Source: Streptomyces canus
GTDB taxonomy: Bacteria; Actinomycetota; Actinomycetes; Streptomycetales; Streptomycetaceae
Direction of reading: 5' to 3'
DNA: 64,000 nucleotides
NCBI RefSeq assembly: GCF_030815415.1
Contig: NZ_JAUSWW010000001.1
Span: 7,502,001-7,566,000, forward strand
Below are positions 8,903-17,552 of this stretch, in pieces (the stretch's first letter is position 1; each line of letters opens with the position of its first letter). A program made the position numbers and the translations under genes. The notes under the pieces are model-generated. The model was not told the origin of the DNA. It was given only the letters and a program-made list of their open reading frames with translations, and searched no databases.

Positions 8903-8947
8903 TGGCGACGACGGCGAGACCGCCCCACTTCGGCGGACGGAGTCCGG

Positions 8948-8968
8948 CGCAGGCTCCCGAAGCCTGCG
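8948..8968. terminator. hairpin downstream of fadA6
   Basis: Perfect 8-bp stem CGCAGGCT/AGCCTGCG with a 5-nt CCCGA loop, 46 bp after the fadA6 stop and inside the segment between the two copies of its 3' end. It has no U-tract, which is common for Streptomyces intrinsic terminators, so function is inferred. Confidence 0.45.
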
Positions 8969-9016
8969 AGGCCCCCCAGGGCCGAGCAGTGCGAGGGGGC
9001 CGTCGGGGACGGGGCC

Positions 9017-9068
9017 GATGTGCGAGGGCGGCGGCCAGGCGAACGTGACGATCATCGAGAGGCTCTGA
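9017..9068 (+). repeat. duplicated 3' end of fadA6
   Basis: A second copy of the last 52 nt of fadA6 (8851-8902), shifted by exactly 166 bp. The first 43 nt are identical. The remaining nine encode the same residues and stop with different codons (CGG TTG TGA in the gene, AGG CTC TGA here). It has no start codon or upstream gene of its own, so it is a remnant rather than a gene. Confidence 0.9.
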
Positions 9069-9085
9069 GCGGTTGACGCGCGGGA

Positions 9086-9135
9086 CCGCGCCCCGTAAGG
9101 GGCGCGGGGAACTGCGAGATCACCCACAGCCGACC
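9086..9135. repeat. dispersed Streptomyces repeat with 9-bp hairpin
   Basis: CCGCGCCCC-GTAA-GGGGCGCGG is a perfect stem with a GTAA loop (9086-9107). It runs into the dispersed element AGGGGCGCGGGGAACTGCG (9098 on). It lies between the convergent fadA6 and ipdC genes and probably acts as a bidirectional terminator. Related copies are at 14243, 24239, 46268 and 46435. Confidence 0.7.
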
Positions 9136-9153
9136 GGCACTCGCCGAACAGCA

Positions 9154-10233
9154 TCAGCCTCCCGAGCCGCCGGCCGCCCTGCGCGCCCCGCCCGCTGACA
9201 GCGCCCCCACGACCTCCGCAGCCTCCGCCATCACCCGGTCCACCAGCTCCGCACACGACGGCAGATCGTCGATCACCCCGGCGACCTGCCCGGAAGCCAT
9301 CACGCCGAGATCCGTACGGCCGTCCACCATCGCCGATCTGAGCAGCATCGGCGTGTTCGCGGCGAGGAGGACCTGGCTCCAGGTGAGGTCCTTGCCGTGC
9401 TTCAGGGAGAGGCCGTCGCGGATCATCTGCCGCCAGGTGAGTCCGGACAGGCGGCGGAAACCGCTCGCGTGGCGGACCGCCCGCGCAAGGGCCTTCGCGC
9501 GGCCGGAGTCCTCCAACCCGGTCACCAGGTCCGTGCGCAGCATCCGGTGCGGCAGGCCGTCGACCGCCCGCGTCACCGTCACGTCCTTCACCGTCGCCGC
9601 CAGATAGCGTGCCTTCACCGCGTCCGGCACCGTCGAGTCCGACGTGAGCAGGAACCGGGTGCCCATCGCGACACCCGCCGCCCCGTACGCCAGCGCCGCG
9701 ACCAGCCCCCGCCCGTCGAAGAACCCCCCGGCCGCCACGACCGGGATGTCCACCGCGTCCACCACCTGCGGCAGCAGCACGGTCGTCGCCACCTCACCGG
9801 TGTGTCCGCCGCCCTCCCCGCCCTGCACGATCACTGCGTCCGCCCCCCACGCCGCCACCTTCTCGGCATGCCGACGGGCACCGACGGACGGGACGACGAC
9901 GATCCCCGCCTCCTTGAGCTCGGCGATCAGCTCGGCGGAGGGCGCGAGAGCGAAGGAAGCGACCCGCACCCCCTCGTCGATCATCAGCCGCACCCGGTCG
10001 CCCGCGTCCGCCGCGTCGGCACGGAGGTTGACCCCGAAGGGCGCGTCCGTACGGGACTTGACCTCCCGCACCGCCTCGCGCAGCCCGTCGAGTGTCATCG
10101 TCGCCGAGGCCAGGATGCCCAGCGCGCCCGCGTTCGCCGTGGCCGACACCAGGCGGGGGCCCGCCACCCAGCCCATCCCGGTCTGCACGATCGGATGGCG
10201 GACCCCGACCAGCCGGGTGAGTGCCGTGTCCAT
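9154..10233 (-). CDS. ipdC: nitronate monooxygenase-family flavoprotein, IpdC-like
   Basis: 359-aa FMN TIM-barrel enzyme of the nitronate monooxygenase/2-nitropropane dioxygenase family. Visible features are PIVQTGMGWVAGPRLV at the N-terminus, VQGGEGGGHTGEV (flavin phosphate region) and VAAGGFFDGRGL. Segments such as FLLTSDSTVPDAVKARYL and HGKDLTWSQVLLAANTPML match remembered mycobacterial IpdC (Rv3553), the reductase/dehydrogenase that acts before ring D cleavage in HIP-CoA degradation. Its ATG overlaps the TGA of ipdB (ATGA), so echA20-ipdA-ipdB-ipdC form one tightly coupled operon with this gene last. True nitronate oxidation is less likely given the context. Confidence 0.88.
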   Translation of the reverse strand: MDTALTRLVGVRHPIVQTGMGWVAGPRLVSATANAGALGILASATMTLDGLREAVREVKSRTDAPFGVNLRADAADAGDRVRLMIDEGVRVASFALAPSAELIAELKEAGIVVVPSVGARRHAEKVAAWGADAVIVQGGEGGGHTGEVATTVLLPQVVDAVDIPVVAAGGFFDGRGLVAALAYGAAGVAMGTRFLLTSDSTVPDAVKARYLAATVKDVTVTRAVDGLPHRMLRTDLVTGLEDSGRAKALARAVRHASGFRRLSGLTWRQMIRDGLSLKHGKDLTWSQVLLAANTPMLLRSAMVDGRTDLGVMASGQVAGVIDDLPSCAELVDRVMAEAAEVVGALSAGGARRAAGGSGG

Positions 10234-10964
10234 CAGACGGCGACCTCCCGCGAGCGGACGCCGGCCGGGTCGAGCACCTCGCGGATCAACTCCAGTTCGT
10301 CCGCCGTCGGTTCACGGGTGTACGGCACCTCGTCCGGGATGTTCAGGGCGAACCCCGTGGCCTCGGCGACCTGCTCGACGCTCACCCCGGGGTGCAGCGA
10401 GGCCAGCCGCATCGAGTGGTCCGGCGTCGCGAAGTCGAAGACACCGAGGTCGGAGACGACGCGCGGGATGCGATGGAAGCGGGCGCCGGCAGCGTGGTCG
10501 TAGCCCACCCCGCACACCAGGTCGACCTTCTCGACGAAGACCCGCCGCGAGTGCCGGGGCACCCAGTAACTCGTCGGATTGTTCAGGGTGTTGACCGGCG
10601 CTCCGCGCACCCCGAGCAACTGCCGCTTCGGCTGCGCCCAGTCGCCGATGCAGGAGATGTTCTGGTTGCCGTACCGGTCGATCTGGCTCGCGCCCATCAT
10701 CACGTGCCGCCGCCCGCCCGTGACCAGGGCCAGATGCTGCCGGTACGGCAGCCAGCCCTCGACGGTGCCGTCCGGGCGGACCAGCATCGCCTCGCCGTCC
10801 GTCAGCAGCAGATCCGGGGCGAAGGTGAGCCGCGCGAGACGGGCCCCGACGGAGGGGATCAGGCCCATGGGGCTCGCCAGGATCTCACCGCCGTCCCGCC
10901 AGGCCTCGGCACAGGCGATCACGCAGTACTCGGCGCGGGTGGGCGGCACAGGCGAGGCGTTCAC
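10233..10964 (-). CDS. ipdB: IpdB-like beta subunit of COCHEA-CoA hydrolase (CoA-transferase fold)
   Basis: 243-aa protein of the class I CoA-transferase fold, the smaller partner of IpdA. Mycobacterial IpdAB is not a transferase; it hydrolytically opens the last steroid ring (ring C) of COCHEA-CoA. Visible segments are EILASPMGLIPSVGARLARL, HVMMGASQIDRYGNQNIS and LHPGVSVEQVAEATGF. The GTG at 10964 overlaps the ipdA stop as GTGA; a longer open frame continues upstream but is read-through across ipdA. GGAGGGATC precedes the GTG, a good ribosome-binding site. Pairing with ipdA and position inside the cluster make the assignment firm. Confidence 0.86.
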   Translation of the reverse strand: MNASPVPPTRAEYCVIACAEAWRDGGEILASPMGLIPSVGARLARLTFAPDLLLTDGEAMLVRPDGTVEGWLPYRQHLALVTGGRRHVMMGASQIDRYGNQNISCIGDWAQPKRQLLGVRGAPVNTLNNPTSYWVPRHSRRVFVEKVDLVCGVGYDHAAGARFHRIPRVVSDLGVFDFATPDHSMRLASLHPGVSVEQVAEATGFALNIPDEVPYTREPTADELELIREVLDPAGVRSREVAV

Positions 10965-11764
10965 GATCCCTCCTTCAGATATCCTGCCGCGAACTCCGGC
11001 CAGGGCGTGGTCGCATAGGCCTTCTGCCAGGCCTCGTCCCGCCCGTAGTCCGGCGCGCAGGACGTGAAGTGCGCTCCGTTCGGGGCCTCGACGACTCCGG
11101 TCACCACATGCCGCTTGACCAGCAGCGACTGCGGCGCCGCCGCCTTCGTCAACTCGGCCGTGTCGACGACCCGTTCGCACGACACGTACGCGGTGTCCGC
11201 CGCCTCGCAGAAGAGGTCGTCGAAGTAGGGGTCCGGTCCCAGACACTGCCCGTTGCCCAGCCGGTCGGCGCGGTTGACGTGGACCAGGGCCGCGTCCAGA
11301 CGCAGGGCGGGCACGGCCACGAACGTCTCGCCGTCGTCGTACGGCGAAGTCACCGTCCGCAGCCCGGGGTTGACCCGCATCACGTCCGAGCCGACGCCCG
11401 CCCGCACGGGCAGGAAGGGCAGGCGGTTGGCCGCCGCGTGCAGCCCCCACATGAACATCGCCTCGTCGATCTCCATCAGCTCGAAGGCGCCGCGCTCGCG
11501 GGCCGCGCGGTAGTGCGGTTCGAGGGGGATCGAGTCGAGGGTGACGAAGGCGGCCACCAGCTTGCGGATCCGTCCGGCCGCGGCGAGCATGCCGACGTCC
11601 GGGCCGCCGTACGAGACGATCGTGAGGTCGGTGACTTCCGACCGGAGCAGCGCCCTGACCAGGGCCATCGGTTTGCGGCGCGAGCCCCAGCCGCCGATGC
11701 CGAGGGTCATGCCGCTGCGCAGCCGGGCCACGGCCTCGTCCGCGGTCATGGTCTTGTCGCTCAC
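10961..11764 (-). CDS. ipdA: IpdA-like alpha subunit of COCHEA-CoA hydrolase (CoA-transferase fold)
   Basis: 267-aa protein. Visible features are the N-terminal LRSGMTLGIGGWGSRRKPMA (CoA-transferase alpha fold), TIVSYGGPDVG, the acidic segment MEIDEAM around residues 97-103 where the IpdA catalytic Glu is expected, and FLPVRAGVGSDV. The pattern closely follows remembered mycobacterial IpdA (Rv3551). With IpdB it should form the heterotetramer that opens ring C. The GTG at 11764 overlaps the echA20 stop by 4 bp. It is the second gene of the echA20-ipdA-ipdB-ipdC operon. Confidence 0.88.
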   Translation of the reverse strand: MSDKTMTADEAVARLRSGMTLGIGGWGSRRKPMALVRALLRSEVTDLTIVSYGGPDVGMLAAAGRIRKLVAAFVTLDSIPLEPHYRAARERGAFELMEIDEAMFMWGLHAAANRLPFLPVRAGVGSDVMRVNPGLRTVTSPYDDGETFVAVPALRLDAALVHVNRADRLGNGQCLGPDPYFDDLFCEAADTAYVSCERVVDTAELTKAAAPQSLLVKRHVVTGVVEAPNGAHFTSCAPDYGRDEAWQKAYATTPWPEFAAGYLKEGS

Positions 11765-12522
11765 CTATCGGCCTCCTTCCCGAACCTGTCACGGATGCGG
11801 TCGGCCACCCCGGCGGTGCTCGCCTCGAAGGTGAAGCCCTGCTCGAAGCGGTAACTGCGGTGCACGTCGACCGGGTCGATACCGTTGATCGCGGCCTTGG
11901 CGAGCCGGAGCAGCTCCCCGTCCTTGGCGGCGATCTCGCCCGCCAACTCCAGGGCCGCTTCCAGGAGTTCGGCGCGCGGCACCACCTGCCACACCGAACC
12001 GTGCGCGTGCAGCTCGGCCGCGGTCGCCGTACGGGAGGTGAAGTACAGGGCACGCATGAGGTGCTGGGGGACCAGCCGGGCCAGATGCGTGGCCGCGCCC
12101 AACGCGCCCCGGTCCAGCTCGGGCAGTCCGAAGGTGGCGTCCTCGCTCGCCACGATCGCGTCCGCGTTGCCGACGAGGCCGACACCGCCGCCCAGGCAGA
12201 AGCCCTGCACGGCCGCCACCACCGGCACCTCGCAGTCGTACACCGCCGAAAAGGCCTCGTAGCAGCCGCGGTTGGCGCCGACGAGAGCCGAAGGGCCCTG
12301 TGCCTGGATCTCCTTGATGTCCACGCCCGCGTTGAACCCCCGGCCCTCGGCGGCCAGCACCACGCACCGCACCCGCGGATCGCGGCCCGCCCCGCGCACC
12401 GCGTCGGCGAGCGCGAACCAGCCGTCCACCGGCAGGGCGTTCACCGGGGGGAAGTCGACCGTGACGACCGCGACGCCGTCCTTTCCGTGCCCCGATTCCT
12501 GGGACGAGGTGGAGACACCCAT
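11761..12522 (-). CDS. echA20: enoyl-CoA hydratase/isomerase family protein, EchA20-like
   Basis: 253-aa crotonase-fold protein. The oxyanion-hole segments are NAGVDIKEIQ and VQGFCLGGGVGLVGNADAIV. The C-terminal part includes LFTS-like ALYFTSRTATAAELH and the Tyr-Arg-Phe-Glu region SYRFEQGFTFE, which I associate with EchA20. In mycobacteria EchA20 opens ring D of the steroid-derived CoA ester hydrolytically rather than hydrating it. It is the first gene of the operon with ipdA, ipdB and ipdC. Its ATG (12522) faces operator 2, which begins 19 bp upstream. No obvious Shine-Dalgarno precedes the ATG. Confidence 0.86.
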   Translation of the reverse strand: MGVSTSSQESGHGKDGVAVVTVDFPPVNALPVDGWFALADAVRGAGRDPRVRCVVLAAEGRGFNAGVDIKEIQAQGPSALVGANRGCYEAFSAVYDCEVPVVAAVQGFCLGGGVGLVGNADAIVASEDATFGLPELDRGALGAATHLARLVPQHLMRALYFTSRTATAAELHAHGSVWQVVPRAELLEAALELAGEIAAKDGELLRLAKAAINGIDPVDVHRSYRFEQGFTFEASTAGVADRIRDRFGKEADR

Positions 12523-12540
12523 GGAAGCATCAGCTACCTT

Positions 12541-12560
12541 TCCACCAAACGTTTGTTAGG
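12541..12560. promoter_or_regulatory. predicted KstR2-type operator 2
   Basis: TCCACCAAACGTTTGTTAGG in the divergent gap between echA20 and the SDR pair. Read on the other strand it is CCTAACAAACGTTTGGTGGA, which matches operator 1 at 17 of 20 positions. Seven of ten half-site positions are symmetric about the centre. It lies 16 bp before the ATG of the SDR gene. Confidence 0.75.
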
Positions 12561-12576
12561 TGAAGGGTAGCGGCGA

Positions 12577-13317
<741 letters not shown>

Positions 13318-13318
13318 G

Positions 13319-14224
13319 ATGAGCGGAATCTGCGACGGCCGGGTCGTCGTCGTCACCGGGGCCGGCCGCGGACTCGGCCGGGCGCACGCGCTGGCCTTCG
13401 CCGCCGAAGGGGCCCGTGTCGTCGTCAACGACCTCGGCGTCGGCCTCGACGGGGCGCCCGACGCGGACAGCCCGGCCGCACAGGTCGTCGCGGAGATCCG
13501 TGCGGCGGGCGGCGAGGCCGTCGCCCACGGCGGCGACATCGCGACGACCCAAGGGGCGAGCTCCCTGATCACCGCCGCACTGGAGACGTACGGCCGCCTC
13601 GACACCCTCGTCAACAACGCCGGGTTCCTGCGCGACCGGATGCTCGTCAACCTCGACGAGGACGACTGGGACGCGGTGATGCGCGTCCACCTCAAGGGCC
13701 ACTTCCTGCCGCTCAAGCACGCCGCCGCACACTGGCGGGCGCAGGCGAAGGCGGGACGCACGCCGGTCGCCCGGGTCGTCAACACCAGCAGCGGGGCCGG
13801 GTTGCTGGGCTCGGTCGGACAGGGGAACTACAGCGCGGCGAAGGCCGGGATCGTGGGCCTCACCCTCGTCGCCTCGGCGGAACTCGCACGCTACGGCGTC
13901 CAGGTCAACGCGATCGCGCCGGCGGCACGGACGCGCATGACGGAGCACACCTTCGCCGACACCATGGCGGCACCGGGCGAGGGCTTCGACGCGATGGCCC
14001 CGGAGAACGTCTCCCCGCTGGTGGTGTGGCTGGGCTCGGCGGCGAGCGCGGGGGTGAGCGGCCGGGTGTTCGAGGTGGAGGCCGGCCGGATCACGGTGAT
14101 GGAGGGGTGGCGGGCAGGGCCGAGCACGGACAAGGGGGCGAGGTGGACGCCGGCGGAGGCGGGAGAGACGGCGCAGAAACTGCTCGGCGAGGCGGAGACC
14201 CCGGGACAGGTCTACGGGGCGTAG
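13319..14224 (+). CDS. SDR family oxidoreductase (Rv3548c-like)
   Basis: 301-aa short-chain dehydrogenase. The NAD(P) motif is TGAGRGLGRAHA, with NNAGFLRDRML and catalytic NYSAAKAGI. FLRDRM and the extended C-terminus (about 50 residues beyond the SDR core) resemble the 17-beta-HSD4/FabG-like hydroxyacyl-CoA dehydrogenases used in side-chain or ring beta-oxidation. It follows the first SDR with a 1-bp gap, so they are one operon under operator 2. It is assigned to the steroid cluster by context. Confidence 0.84.
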   Translation: MSGICDGRVVVVTGAGRGLGRAHALAFAAEGARVVVNDLGVGLDGAPDADSPAAQVVAEIRAAGGEAVAHGGDIATTQGASSLITAALETYGRLDTLVNNAGFLRDRMLVNLDEDDWDAVMRVHLKGHFLPLKHAAAHWRAQAKAGRTPVARVVNTSSGAGLLGSVGQGNYSAAKAGIVGLTLVASAELARYGVQVNAIAPAARTRMTEHTFADTMAAPGEGFDAMAPENVSPLVVWLGSAASAGVSGRVFEVEAGRITVMEGWRAGPSTDKGARWTPAEAGETAQKLLGEAETPGQVYGA

Positions 14225-14242
14225 GGCAACCCACCCGCCTTT

Positions 14243-14313
14243 TAAGGGGCGCGGGACTGTATCGATTTGCGGCTCCGCCGCGTGGGCGCGACCAGCCACG
14301 ATGGCGCCGCAGC
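14243..14313. repeat. dispersed Streptomyces repeat, long variant
   Basis: Begins AGGGGCGCGGG and continues through a GCGGC-TCC-GCCGC hairpin to CGACCAGCCACGATGGCGCC. It fills the 107-bp gap between the convergent SDR and zincin genes and probably serves as their shared terminator. It is the long form of the element at 9098 and 24239. Confidence 0.65.
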
Positions 14314-14331
14314 CAACCCGCCACAGTCAGC

Positions 14332-15213
14332 TCACGTATCGCACTCCAACACGGTGCGACACAACCCGCACCGCGCCCGAACCCGCCCCCGCACCGGCAC
14401 CCTGATCTTCTGATGACAGGTAGGACAAGGAAAGGAGACCCGCAGCCCCCCGGCACCCCCATCAGGCGTGAACGCGTAGGACGAGCCGGCCTGCGGAACA
14501 TGAGCCCGCCGGTCACGGGCATACCGCCGCCGCCCAGCCCACCCCGCCGCGGTCAGCGGAGGCTGCTGCTCATCCTCCCGAGCCTTCGCCATCCCCTTCA
14601 CATACGCCGTATAGGCCTGCGCACTGGTGAACCACACCGACGGATCCTCACCGAACACCAGCGACCGCTTCGCCAGCACGTACCCGAACTCCTCCGGCGT
14701 CAGATACCCCAGCTTCTGCGAGGACGCCGCGTCCTCCCGGTACGCGTCAAGGAGCAGCCACCCAGCGCCCAGATACGTCGACGCCGTGTCCGTGAGGATC
14801 TCGTTCTCCCTGATCCCCGGGAACGACAGATCGAGCCGGTGCAGATAGACATGCATCACCTCGTGCGCCAGCGCCGCCCCGATGTCCCGGCGATGGGTAC
14901 GGAAACGGTCGTTCAACTCCACGAAGTACTCGGGCCCCGCGGCCAGTTCGACGTTCGCCGCATGCGTCATCTCCCGGAAGCCGACGATCATCCGCGCGTC
15001 GGGGAGCCGGTAGTGCCGCACCAGCTCACGGGCCACCCGCTGCGCCCCCAGATGGAGATCGTCCGTGTCGCAGAACGCCACGTCGGCGGGGGCCACGCTG
15101 GTCGAGAACGTCTGGACGGTGTCGTACGACAGCCGTTTCCAGAGCGCGGTGATCGAGGCCCGCACCGTCTCCAGATGCGGGTAGCCGTGCTCGACCGGTC
15201 CGTCGTTCGCCAC
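14332..15213 (-). CDS. putative zincin metallopeptidase with C-terminal zinc ribbon
   Basis: About 293 aa with no named family that I recognise. The centre holds an HExxH zinc site (AHEVMHVYLH) and a downstream acidic segment (ENEILTDTAST) that could give the third ligand, so a gluzincin-like peptidase is plausible. The last 40 residues form a zinc ribbon: CPTCHQ, then CGLC. No signal peptide is visible, so it is likely cytoplasmic. I chose the GTG at 15213, preceded by GGGGGT; a GTG at 15249 adds 12 residues. It stands alone, divergent from the GNAT gene. The substrate is unknown. Confidence 0.72.
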   Translation of the reverse strand: MANDGPVEHGYPHLETVRASITALWKRLSYDTVQTFSTSVAPADVAFCDTDDLHLGAQRVARELVRHYRLPDARMIVGFREMTHAANVELAAGPEYFVELNDRFRTHRRDIGAALAHEVMHVYLHRLDLSFPGIRENEILTDTASTYLGAGWLLLDAYREDAASSQKLGYLTPEEFGYVLAKRSLVFGEDPSVWFTSAQAYTAYVKGMAKAREDEQQPPLTAAGWAGRRRYARDRRAHVPQAGSSYAFTPDGGAGGLRVSFPCPTCHQKIRVPVRGRVRARCGLCRTVLECDT

Positions 15214-15308
15214 GCCGGTACCCCCAAGACGCCCTGAACCCGACTCCACTCTACGAGGGTGCGGGCGGATTTTCCCCGGCGGACGGCCGCCCTGGCATAC
15301 TCCCGGCC

Positions 15309-15743
15309 GTGACCATCGAACCCGGGACCTCCCTGCAGGTCGGCGACAAGGACGACGTCCTGGAGCAGCGCCTCGACGACGAACTCACCGCCTTCAACGC
15401 CGAGGCGACCGGCGCCGGAACCCCGGCGCCCCTCACCGTCCGTGCCACCGACGCCGACGGAGAGCTGGCCGGCGGCCTGACCGCGTGGATCTGGGGCTCC
15501 TGCTGCGCCGTCGACATGCTGTGGGTGCGCGCGGACCAGCGCCACGCGGGCTGGGGGACCCGGCTCATGGGCGCCGCCGAGGAGGAGGCCGTGCGGCGCG
15601 GCTGCACCGAGATGATCGTCTCCTCCTTCACCTTCCAGGCCCCCGGCTTCTACAAGGGCCTCGGCTTTCGCGAGACCGGCCGCACGGAGGGCATCCCCGG
15701 GGGCCACCAGGACGTGCACCTGCACAAGGTCATCGGCTCCTGA
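15309..15743 (+). CDS. GNAT family N-acetyltransferase
   Basis: 144-aa GNAT acetyltransferase that transfers an acetyl group from acetyl-CoA to an unidentified amine. Acetyl-CoA binding is shown by LWVRADQRHAGWGTRLM (motif A, with Q/R-x-x-G-x-G/A spacing), preceded by the beta strand WGSCCAVDM. The C-terminus has FQAPGFYKGLGFRETG (motif B). The GTG at 15309 is the likely start. The 3' end overlaps the convergent beta-galactosidase gene by 14 bp. Confidence 0.85.
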   Translation: MTIEPGTSLQVGDKDDVLEQRLDDELTAFNAEATGAGTPAPLTVRATDADGELAGGLTAWIWGSCCAVDMLWVRADQRHAGWGTRLMGAAEEEAVRRGCTEMIVSSFTFQAPGFYKGLGFRETGRTEGIPGGHQDVHLHKVIGS

Positions 15744-17469
15744 GCCGTGGCGCCCGGTCGGGCGCCGCCTTCTCGAACTCCAGCACCCATACGTCGTTGA
15801 CGCCCTCCCGCAGCACCGGGCCGGGCACGTACAGCGCCTGCTGCGGGCCCGCGGACCAGTAGCGGCCCAGGTTGAAGCCGTTGACCCACACGAACCCCCG
15901 TGTCCAGCCCGGCAGTTCGAGCAGCGCGTCCCCCGCGCCCCGCACGGTGAGGGTGCCCCGGTAGAGACCCGGGGCGCCTTCTTCGGGAAGCGGCCGGAAA
16001 GGCACCCCGTCCACGTCCTCCAGAGCGTCCAGGCGCAGCCCACGCGCGCGTACCCCGTGCAGATACTGCCGTTCGTGCAGCAGCCCCCCGGTGATCCCTT
16101 TCGCCTCCCCGGTCCGCGGCCCGTAGTTGACCCGCCCCAGGGACTCCACCCACAGCTCCACGCGCGCGTGCCCGGCCACGGGCTCCTTCAGCCGCTCGTC
16201 CTCCTCGGTGAGCACCCCGGCCCGCTCCCCGTCGACGTACACCACCGCCAGATCCCGCAACCCGCGCGCGATCAGCGGATACGGCTGCCGGGGCCCCGGG
16301 ACCGTCACCTCGTAACGCACCAGGCCCCGGTCGACGTCGAGTTCCTCGAAAGTCGGCGGCACAGGGGACGTGGTCTCCGGACCGCCGAGCGTCTCCAGTA
16401 CGTCGCTCAAGGGCGCCCAGCCGGTGAGGTGGGCTTCGATACCCGCCCCCAACTGTGCGGGCATCGGCGGAAGTTCCGGCAGCGGGCCGTCCGCGTACTC
16501 GGCCAGCACCTCACGGAAACGCCAGAACTTGTCCGTCGGACATCCGAACTCATCGATCGGCGCGTCATAGTCGTACGACGTCACATCCGGCTCGAGCACA
16601 CCGTCGTGCAGATCGCCACCGCCCCGGTTCGCGCCCGACCACCCCGCGAAGCTCGTCCCGCCGTGCGCCATGTAGAGGTTCACGGAGGCCCCGCACTCCA
16701 GGATCTCCCGCAGGGCCGCCGCCGCGTCCCGGGGGTCCCGTACGACGTGCTCGGCGCCCCAGTGGTCGAACCAGCCGCACCAGAACTCCATGCACATCAG
16801 CGGCCCGTCAGGGCGGTGCCGGCGCAGCGTCTCGAAGGCCACGCGCGCGTGGGAGCCGAAGTTGACCGTGGCGAGGACACCGGGGAGCGAGCCGCCGGTC
16901 AGCATGTGGTCCTCGGGGCCGTCGGAGGTGAACAGCGGGACCGTGACGCCCGTCTCGCGCAGGAGAGCGGCCAGCCGGCGCAGATACTCCGCGTCCGAGC
17001 CGTAACTGCCGTACTCGTTCTCGACCTGCACCATGATCACCGGGCCGCCGCGGTCGATCTGCCGGGCCACGACCTGGGGCAGCAGCCGACAGAACCAGCG
17101 CTCCACGTGCCCCAGATACTGCGCGTCGCCGGTGCGCGGCCGCCCCGTCAGCCAGTGCGGCAGCCCGCCGTTCTCCCACTCGGCGCAGATGTACGGCCCC
17201 GGCCGCACGATCGCCCACAGCCCCGCCTCCCGCGCCGCGTCCAGGAAACGACCGAGGGCCTCCACATCGTCGTAGGAACCCGGCCGCGGCTCGTGAAGAT
17301 TCCACGGGACGTACGTCTCCACGCAGTTCAGGCCCATCGCCCGCACCATCGCCAGCCGGTGCCCCCACTGCGCCTCGTGCACCCGGAAGTAGTGCAGCGC
17401 ACCGGACAGCAGCCGCACCGGCCGCCCGTCCAGCAGAAAGTCCTTTTCCCCCGCCGTGAACTCGCTCAT
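15730..17469 (-). CDS. beta-galactosidase, GH35 family
   Basis: 579-aa glycoside hydrolase family 35 enzyme. The TIM-barrel domain (about residues 1-330) contains SGALHYFRVH, the acid/base Glu in QVENEYGSYG and the nucleophile Glu in MEFWCGWFDHWG, followed by C-terminal beta-sandwich domains ending WTRGFVWVNGFNLGRYW. It removes terminal galactose from oligosaccharides. There is no signal peptide, so the substrate is probably imported first. I chose the ATG at 17469, after GGTGGGG, over a GTG at 17484. It is divergent from an AraC regulator that probably controls it. Confidence 0.92.
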   Translation of the reverse strand: MSEFTAGEKDFLLDGRPVRLLSGALHYFRVHEAQWGHRLAMVRAMGLNCVETYVPWNLHEPRPGSYDDVEALGRFLDAAREAGLWAIVRPGPYICAEWENGGLPHWLTGRPRTGDAQYLGHVERWFCRLLPQVVARQIDRGGPVIMVQVENEYGSYGSDAEYLRRLAALLRETGVTVPLFTSDGPEDHMLTGGSLPGVLATVNFGSHARVAFETLRRHRPDGPLMCMEFWCGWFDHWGAEHVVRDPRDAAAALREILECGASVNLYMAHGGTSFAGWSGANRGGGDLHDGVLEPDVTSYDYDAPIDEFGCPTDKFWRFREVLAEYADGPLPELPPMPAQLGAGIEAHLTGWAPLSDVLETLGGPETTSPVPPTFEELDVDRGLVRYEVTVPGPRQPYPLIARGLRDLAVVYVDGERAGVLTEEDERLKEPVAGHARVELWVESLGRVNYGPRTGEAKGITGGLLHERQYLHGVRARGLRLDALEDVDGVPFRPLPEEGAPGLYRGTLTVRGAGDALLELPGWTRGFVWVNGFNLGRYWSAGPQQALYVPGPVLREGVNDVWVLEFEKAAPDRAPRLRSR

Positions 17470-17552
17470 ACGCCCCACCCTCACCTCTGGCGCAGGTCAG
17501 GGTCCATGGACAAAGATCGGCGCAGCTTGGACGGACGAAACGGGGCCTGTCG

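Noticed and set aside
10233..12185. 650-aa minus-strand open frame that includes ipdB
   Set aside because: The part upstream of the GTG at 10964 overlaps ipdA and echA20 in another frame and encodes Arg/Pro-rich nonsense.
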